From the NCBI GenBank assembly GCA_002432095.1, contig DJFQ01000168.1, positions 2,971 through 16,829 on the forward strand: DNA of 13,859 nucleotides, in the 5' to 3' direction. Position 1 is the first letter of the stretch, and each line of letters begins with the position of its first letter. Below the pieces are notes generated by a model. It had not been told where the DNA came from. It saw only the letters and a program-made list of their open reading frames with translations, and searched no databases. Of the stretch, positions 7,503-13,859 are shown in pieces. The DNA is from Marinagarivorans sp. UBA5868 (GTDB lineage: Bacteria; Pseudomonadota; Gammaproteobacteria; Pseudomonadales; Cellvibrionaceae). The translations under genes and the position numbers were made by a program.

Positions 7503-7539
7503 TTGCGGCTTAGAGATTGCTCGGCGCCGCGAGCCGCAA
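7503..7539 (+). promoter_or_regulatory. Stem-loop in the pyrG leader (second)
   Basis: TTGCGGCT (7503-7510) pairs perfectly with AGCCGCAA (7532-7539) over 8 bp. The 21-nt loop contains CGGCGCCG, a palindrome (7522-7529) able to form alternatives, including CTCG (7520-7523) with CGAG (7530-7533), which would disrupt the outer stem. TTTT (7545-7548) follows after five nt, too far for a classical terminator. The structure ends 36 nt before the pyrG ATG and could affect transcription or ribosome access. Confidence 0.45.
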
Positions 7540-7566
7540 CTGAATTTTGACCCTGTTTTTACGTAA

Positions 7567-10067
<2,501 letters not shown>

Positions 10068-10166
10068 ATAGCCACCGGTGAATGAAGCGTGAGAGCTCAA
10101 TTCAGCGGTGCCTAAATAAAACCATTCGCCAGGCCCTCAGCGTCTGGTTTCCATTCAGTAGTGTGA

Positions 10167-11477
<1,311 letters not shown>

Positions 11478-11505
11478 GTTCTAATATCGCAATCCGAAGA
11501 CGGAC

Positions 11506-11516
11506 TATGCTATATA
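11506..11516 (+). promoter_or_regulatory. Candidate extended -10 promoter for ftsB-ispD-ispF, touching the eno terminator
   Basis: TGCTATATA (11508-11516) fits an extended -10 (TGn plus TATATA, 4 of 6). An overlapping TATGCT starts at 11506. No -35 is recognisable at 16-18 bp. A start near 11523 would fall at the top of the terminator hairpin, so the new RNA would lack the 5' arm and escape termination. Confidence 0.3.
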
Positions 11517-11541
11517 GGTCGGCATTACGCCGACCTTTTTT
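11516..11541 (+). terminator. Rho-independent terminator after eno
   Basis: AGGTCGGC (11516-11523) pairs perfectly with GCCGACCT (11529-11536) across the five-base loop ATTAC. The T-run at 11536-11541 follows directly. This is a classical GC-rich intrinsic terminator closing the pyrG-kdsA-eno unit. It ends only 24 nt before the ftsB start codon. Confidence 0.9.
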
Positions 11542-11565
11542 ATGCGGCAGGCATGCACGATTTTT

Positions 11566-11868
11566 ATGAAACCGATATTGACGGCTCTAATTTTAATTTT
11601 CGTCTATCTGCAATACCGACTTTGGATCGGCGATGGCAGCATGGCCGCGCTCGTTCGGCTGGAAGCGGAGATCGAGCAGCAGAGTGCGGAAAATTACCGG
11701 TTGCAAGAACGTAACCGTTTGCTGACAGCGGAAGTGATTGCGCTGAAAAACAATGTGGATGCTATTGAAGAACGCGCCCGCGCCGATTTGGGCATGATTA
11801 AAAAGGGCGAAACATTTTTCATGGTCCTGCAAACACCACCTGCCAAAAAATCCCACACTCCCTTATGA
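11566..11868 (+). CDS. ftsB: Cell division protein FtsB
   Basis: FtsB forms the FtsQLB complex that links the divisome to septal peptidoglycan synthesis. The 100-aa product has one N-terminal transmembrane segment (about residues 3-18, PILTALILIFVYLQYR), a short linker with LWIGDGS, and a periplasmic coiled coil (about 27-70, with LEAEIEQQSAENYRLQERN). The conserved EERARADLGMIKKGETFF follows, matching the E. coli pattern. I chose ATG 11566 because the protein then starts at the membrane segment as in homologues. An in-frame ATG at 11542 lies on the terminator T-run and has no ribosome site. The site before 11566 is weak. The stop overlaps the ispD start in ATGA, so the two are translationally coupled. 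Confidence 0.93.
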   Translation: MKPILTALILIFVYLQYRLWIGDGSMAALVRLEAEIEQQSAENYRLQERNRLLTAEVIALKNNVDAIEERARADLGMIKKGETFFMVLQTPPAKKSHTPL

Positions 11869-12569
11869 CCAACTCTCCAACTCTCTGGGCGCTGGTTCCC
11901 GCGGCCGGTGCCGGGCGTCGTATGGGCGCCGGGATACCCAAGCAATATCTTCCCCTCGCAGGCAAAACCGTATTGCAGATCACCCTCGACAAATTGCACG
12001 CGGTGCCGGGCATTGAGGGAATGGTGGTGGCTCTCGCAGAAGACGATGTACATTTTTCGACGCTGAAATACAGCGGGGCGGTAGCGCAGGTCATTGGGGG
12101 TGTTGAGCGTGCGGATTCGGTTTATCAAGGTTTATTGTGGCTGCAGGCGCAAGGAAGGGATGACGATTGGGTGTTGGTTCACGACGCGGCGCGTCCGTGT
12201 GTGCGAGTGGAAAATATTCAGCGTTTAATCGCCACCGCAACGGCGGAAAATTGCGGTGCGATCCTCGCCACACCCGTTGCCGACACCTTAAAAAAAGCAT
12301 CCGCAATGCACATTGAGCATACGGTGAATCGTGAGTATTTGTGGGCCGCCCACACCCCGCAGATGTTTCGGGTAGGACAGTTGCGCGAAGCGCTGGCACA
12401 TGCGCTGAGCGCGCAAGTGCCGGTGACCGACGAAGCATCCGCGATAGAGCATGCTGGTGGTCGGGTGTTATTGGTAGCGGACAGTCGCGACAATATTAAA
12501 ATTACCCAACCGGAAGATCTCGGTTTGGCTGAGCAGATTTTGCAGCAGCAAATCGCCGGCTCCACGTAG
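11865..12569 (+). CDS. ispD: 2-C-methyl-D-erythritol 4-phosphate cytidylyltransferase
   Basis: IspD joins CTP and methylerythritol 4-phosphate to make CDP-ME in the MEP pathway to isoprenoids. The 234-aa protein matches the family in length. It has the nucleotide-binding [11 protein letters not shown] (11-21, R18), [10 protein letters not shown] (K26), ERADSV (81-86), VHDAARPCV (D107), T141, [15 protein letters not shown] (R156) and [11 protein letters not shown] (K212). These match the catalytic and substrate-binding positions of the E. coli enzyme. The ATG overlaps the ftsB stop in ATGA. ispF follows after 22 bp. The order ftsB-ispD-ispF is conserved in E. coli and pseudomonads. Confidence 0.97.
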   Translation: MTNSPTLWALVPAAGAGRRMGAGIPKQYLPLAGKTVLQITLDKLHAVPGIEGMVVALAEDDVHFSTLKYSGAVAQVIGGVERADSVYQGLLWLQAQGRDDDWVLVHDAARPCVRVENIQRLIATATAENCGAILATPVADTLKKASAMHIEHTVNREYLWAAHTPQMFRVGQLREALAHALSAQVPVTDEASAIEHAGGRVLLVADSRDNIKITQPEDLGLAEQILQQQIAGST

Positions 12570-12591
12570 CACTAAGTTCGCAGGAGTGAGT

Positions 12592-13083
12592 ATGAATTTG
12601 AGAATTGGCCAGGGCGTGGATGTACACGCATTTGGCCCTGGCGACAAAATTGTCATCGGTGGAGTGGTAATTCCGCATACTCACCGGTTGATTGCCCACT
12701 CGGACGGTGACGTACTGCTTCATGCATTGTGTGATGCCGTGCTTGGCGCTGCTGCTATGGGTGATATCGGCCAACATTTTCCCGATACCGACCCTCAATA
12801 TGCCAATGCCGACAGCCGCGCACTGCTGCGACTGGTGATGGCGAAAATTCGGGCGAGAGGCTTTAGTGTGGTGAATGTAGATATGACCATCATCGCGCAA
12901 AAGCCGCGAATGGCCACCTATATTCCCTACATGAAACATAATATCGCAGAGGATTTGGGCTGTTCCGCCGAGGTAATCAATGTGAAAGCCACGACCACAG
13001 AAAAGCTAGGCTTTAACGGTCGAGAAGAAGGCATCACCTGTCTCGCCACAGTTTTGTTGGAGCTTCATCTGCCGCGACCTTAA
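12592..13083 (+). CDS. ispF: 2-C-methyl-D-erythritol 2,4-cyclodiphosphate synthase
   Basis: IspF cyclises CDP-ME 2-phosphate to ME-cPP with release of CMP, two steps after IspD. The 163-aa product has the metal ligands D10 and H12 in GVDVHAF and H44 in the VLLHAL segment. AHSDGD (35-40), [11 protein letters not shown] (57-67), TIIAQKP and [10 protein letters not shown] (132-141) are also present, the last forming the cytidine-binding region. The start is ATG 12592 with AGGAG (12582-12586) five nt upstream. An in-frame GTG at 12586 overlaps that ribosome site and is less likely. The stop codon TAA lies within a TTAA shared with the convergent phosphoribosyltransferase gene, so no terminator separates them. 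Confidence 0.97.
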   Translation: MNLRIGQGVDVHAFGPGDKIVIGGVVIPHTHRLIAHSDGDVLLHALCDAVLGAAAMGDIGQHFPDTDPQYANADSRALLRLVMAKIRARGFSVVNVDMTIIAQKPRMATYIPYMKHNIAEDLGCSAEVINVKATTTEKLGFNGREEGITCLATVLLELHLPRP

Positions 13084-13664
13084 TCATTTTCTAAATTCCG
13101 GCTTTGGGTTGCTCGATAAACGATATCGCCGATCTCGGAGCCTTTTCCTTCGATAACTTCTTCCAGTGTCAATCCTTGTAGCTCGTGAGGAAACACCAGC
13201 CACGCGTCGGTGGCATGCACATAAAAATCCGGTGTGAGATTAGTGACATTGCGACTGGGCTTATACCAGGGGCATGCGGTTTTAATGGTGGCGGGAGCAT
13301 TGTCACCAGCGCGTGATTTTATCTGGTCGATGATGGCTTTCAGCGAGCGTCCAGAATCGAACACATCGTCCACAATTAACAACGAGTGCTCAGCTCTTAT
13401 ATTGTCGATCACATAATTCAAGCCGAATACTTTTACGTCTTTATTCTGCTGGTCGATGCCGTAATAGGAGGCTGTACGAATGGCGATGTGATCACTGTGA
13501 ACCCCCATAAATTCCAGATACTCCTGTACCGCGATGCCCACTGGAGCGCCACCCCGCCATACACCCACAATAAAATTCGGGTGAAATCCGCGTTGATAAA
13601 TCAATTCAGCAAGACGAAACGCATCAAGCAACAATTCGTTTGCGGAGATAAATGTTTTTTTCAT
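13080..13664 (-). CDS. Phosphoribosyltransferase family protein (hypoxanthine/xanthine phosphoribosyltransferase-like)
   Basis: A 194-aa type I phosphoribosyltransferase. The PRPP-binding motif is [11 protein letters not shown] (95-105) with D99 and D100. A pyrophosphate loop VWRGGAPVG (35-43) lies upstream, and a C-terminal segment AWLVFPHE (154-161) could line the base pocket. Such enzymes transfer phosphoribose from PRPP to a purine base, as in salvage of hypoxanthine, xanthine or guanine. The substrate cannot be told from the sequence, so I give no gene symbol. The ATG at 13664 is followed by KKTF, and no good ribosome site is seen upstream. The stop TAA shares TTAA with that of ispF. The gene is single on this strand within the window. 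Confidence 0.85.
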   Translation of the reverse strand: MKKTFISANELLLDAFRLAELIYQRGFHPNFIVGVWRGGAPVGIAVQEYLEFMGVHSDHIAIRTASYYGIDQQNKDVKVFGLNYVIDNIRAEHSLLIVDDVFDSGRSLKAIIDQIKSRAGDNAPATIKTACPWYKPSRNVTNLTPDFYVHATDAWLVFPHELQGLTLEEVIEGKGSEIGDIVYRATQSRNLEND

Positions 13665-13721
13665 GGGGTAGGGCCCGGAATTGTGCCGTAACGGTGTGGG
13701 CGTAGAGGTGCGGTCGGCCTA

Positions 13722-13727
13722 AGTATA
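13722..13727 (-). promoter_or_regulatory. Candidate -10 element upstream of the phosphoribosyltransferase gene
   Basis: TATACT on the minus strand (13727-13722) matches the -10 consensus in 5 of 6 positions. It lies 57 bp upstream of the start codon. No -35 is recognisable at the right distance, so this is weak. Confidence 0.25.
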
Positions 13728-13771
13728 AGCCAATACCGAGATCTCGATGCGGAGGGAATAATGTGGCGAAA

Positions 13772-13800
13772 TTGGCATAAACTCTTTCCAATCTTATAGT
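13772..13800 (+). promoter_or_regulatory. Strong candidate sigma70 promoter pointing out of the window
   Basis: TTGGCA (13772-13777) and TATAGT (13795-13800) are separated by exactly 17 bp. Each matches consensus in 5 of 6 positions, the best promoter match I found here. Transcription would begin near 13807 and run rightwards past the window edge. The remaining 53 bases show no gene I can support. An ATG at 13852 lacks a ribosome site. Confidence 0.55.
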
Positions 13801-13859
13801 CATTTTGAATCTGTGACATGGTTAACTACGGTGTTTAGGTGTTCTTCTACAATGACTCA

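Noticed and set aside
13761..13799. A 12-residue frame (ATG to TAG) with a strong GGAGGG upstream.
   Set aside because: It is very short and overlaps both elements of the strong candidate promoter at 13772-13800. The purine-rich stretch is probably chance.

Overview
The window is a chromosomal stretch of a gammaproteobacterium. It has a moderate GC content with dense, mostly housekeeping genes. The run tilS-pyrG-kdsA-eno-ftsB-ispD-ispF is the arrangement known from Pseudomonas and its relatives. The metal-independent (Asn-type) KdsA, the GreB and the DUF3391/HD-GYP protein also fit Gammaproteobacteria. A marine or cellulolytic lineage such as Cellvibrionales is my guess from the overall feel of the proteins and is not proven. 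No mobile element, CRISPR array, tRNA or rRNA was seen.

Layout. Bases 1-76 hold the tail of an unidentified gene. Next, on +, come a shikimate-kinase-family protein (194-724), an aspartate/aromatic aminotransferase (845-2038) behind a TATAAT-type promoter, and an HD-GYP phosphodiesterase (2208-3440). Facing them on - is a two-gene unit, an S9 prolyl-oligopeptidase-type peptidase (5942-3987) followed by greB (3990-3496), joined by an ATGA overlap. Divergent from the peptidase, with only 40 bp between the start codons, tilS (5983-7305) begins the main + strand run. That run continues with pyrG (7576-9216), kdsA (9213-10067, GTG start, GTGA overlap) and eno (10188-11477), closed by a textbook rho-independent terminator (11516-11541). 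ftsB (11566-11868), ispD (11865-12569, ATGA overlap) and ispF (12592-13083) follow immediately. ispF converges on a phosphoribosyltransferase on - (13664-13080), and the two stop codons share the same TTAA. The last 195 bp contain no gene but carry a good sigma70-type promoter pointing out of the window to the right.

How the genes fit together. The central run supplies essential functions: isoleucine tRNA maturation (TilS), CTP (PyrG), KDO for lipopolysaccharide (KdsA, which uses PEP), the PEP-forming step of glycolysis (Eno), division (FtsB) and isoprenoid precursors through the MEP pathway (IspD, IspF, where IspD itself consumes CTP). PyrG therefore feeds IspD, and also the CMP-KDO step downstream of KdsA, while Eno supplies PEP to KdsA.

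I found no convincing new multi-gene system. The observations most worth a second look are regulatory or structural: a 270-bp structured pyrG leader with candidate tiny ORFs, a possible promoter nested in the eno terminator that would drive ftsB-ispD-ispF, the translationally coupled peptidase-greB pair, an atypical shikimate kinase homologue, and an outward promoter at the right edge with no visible gene.
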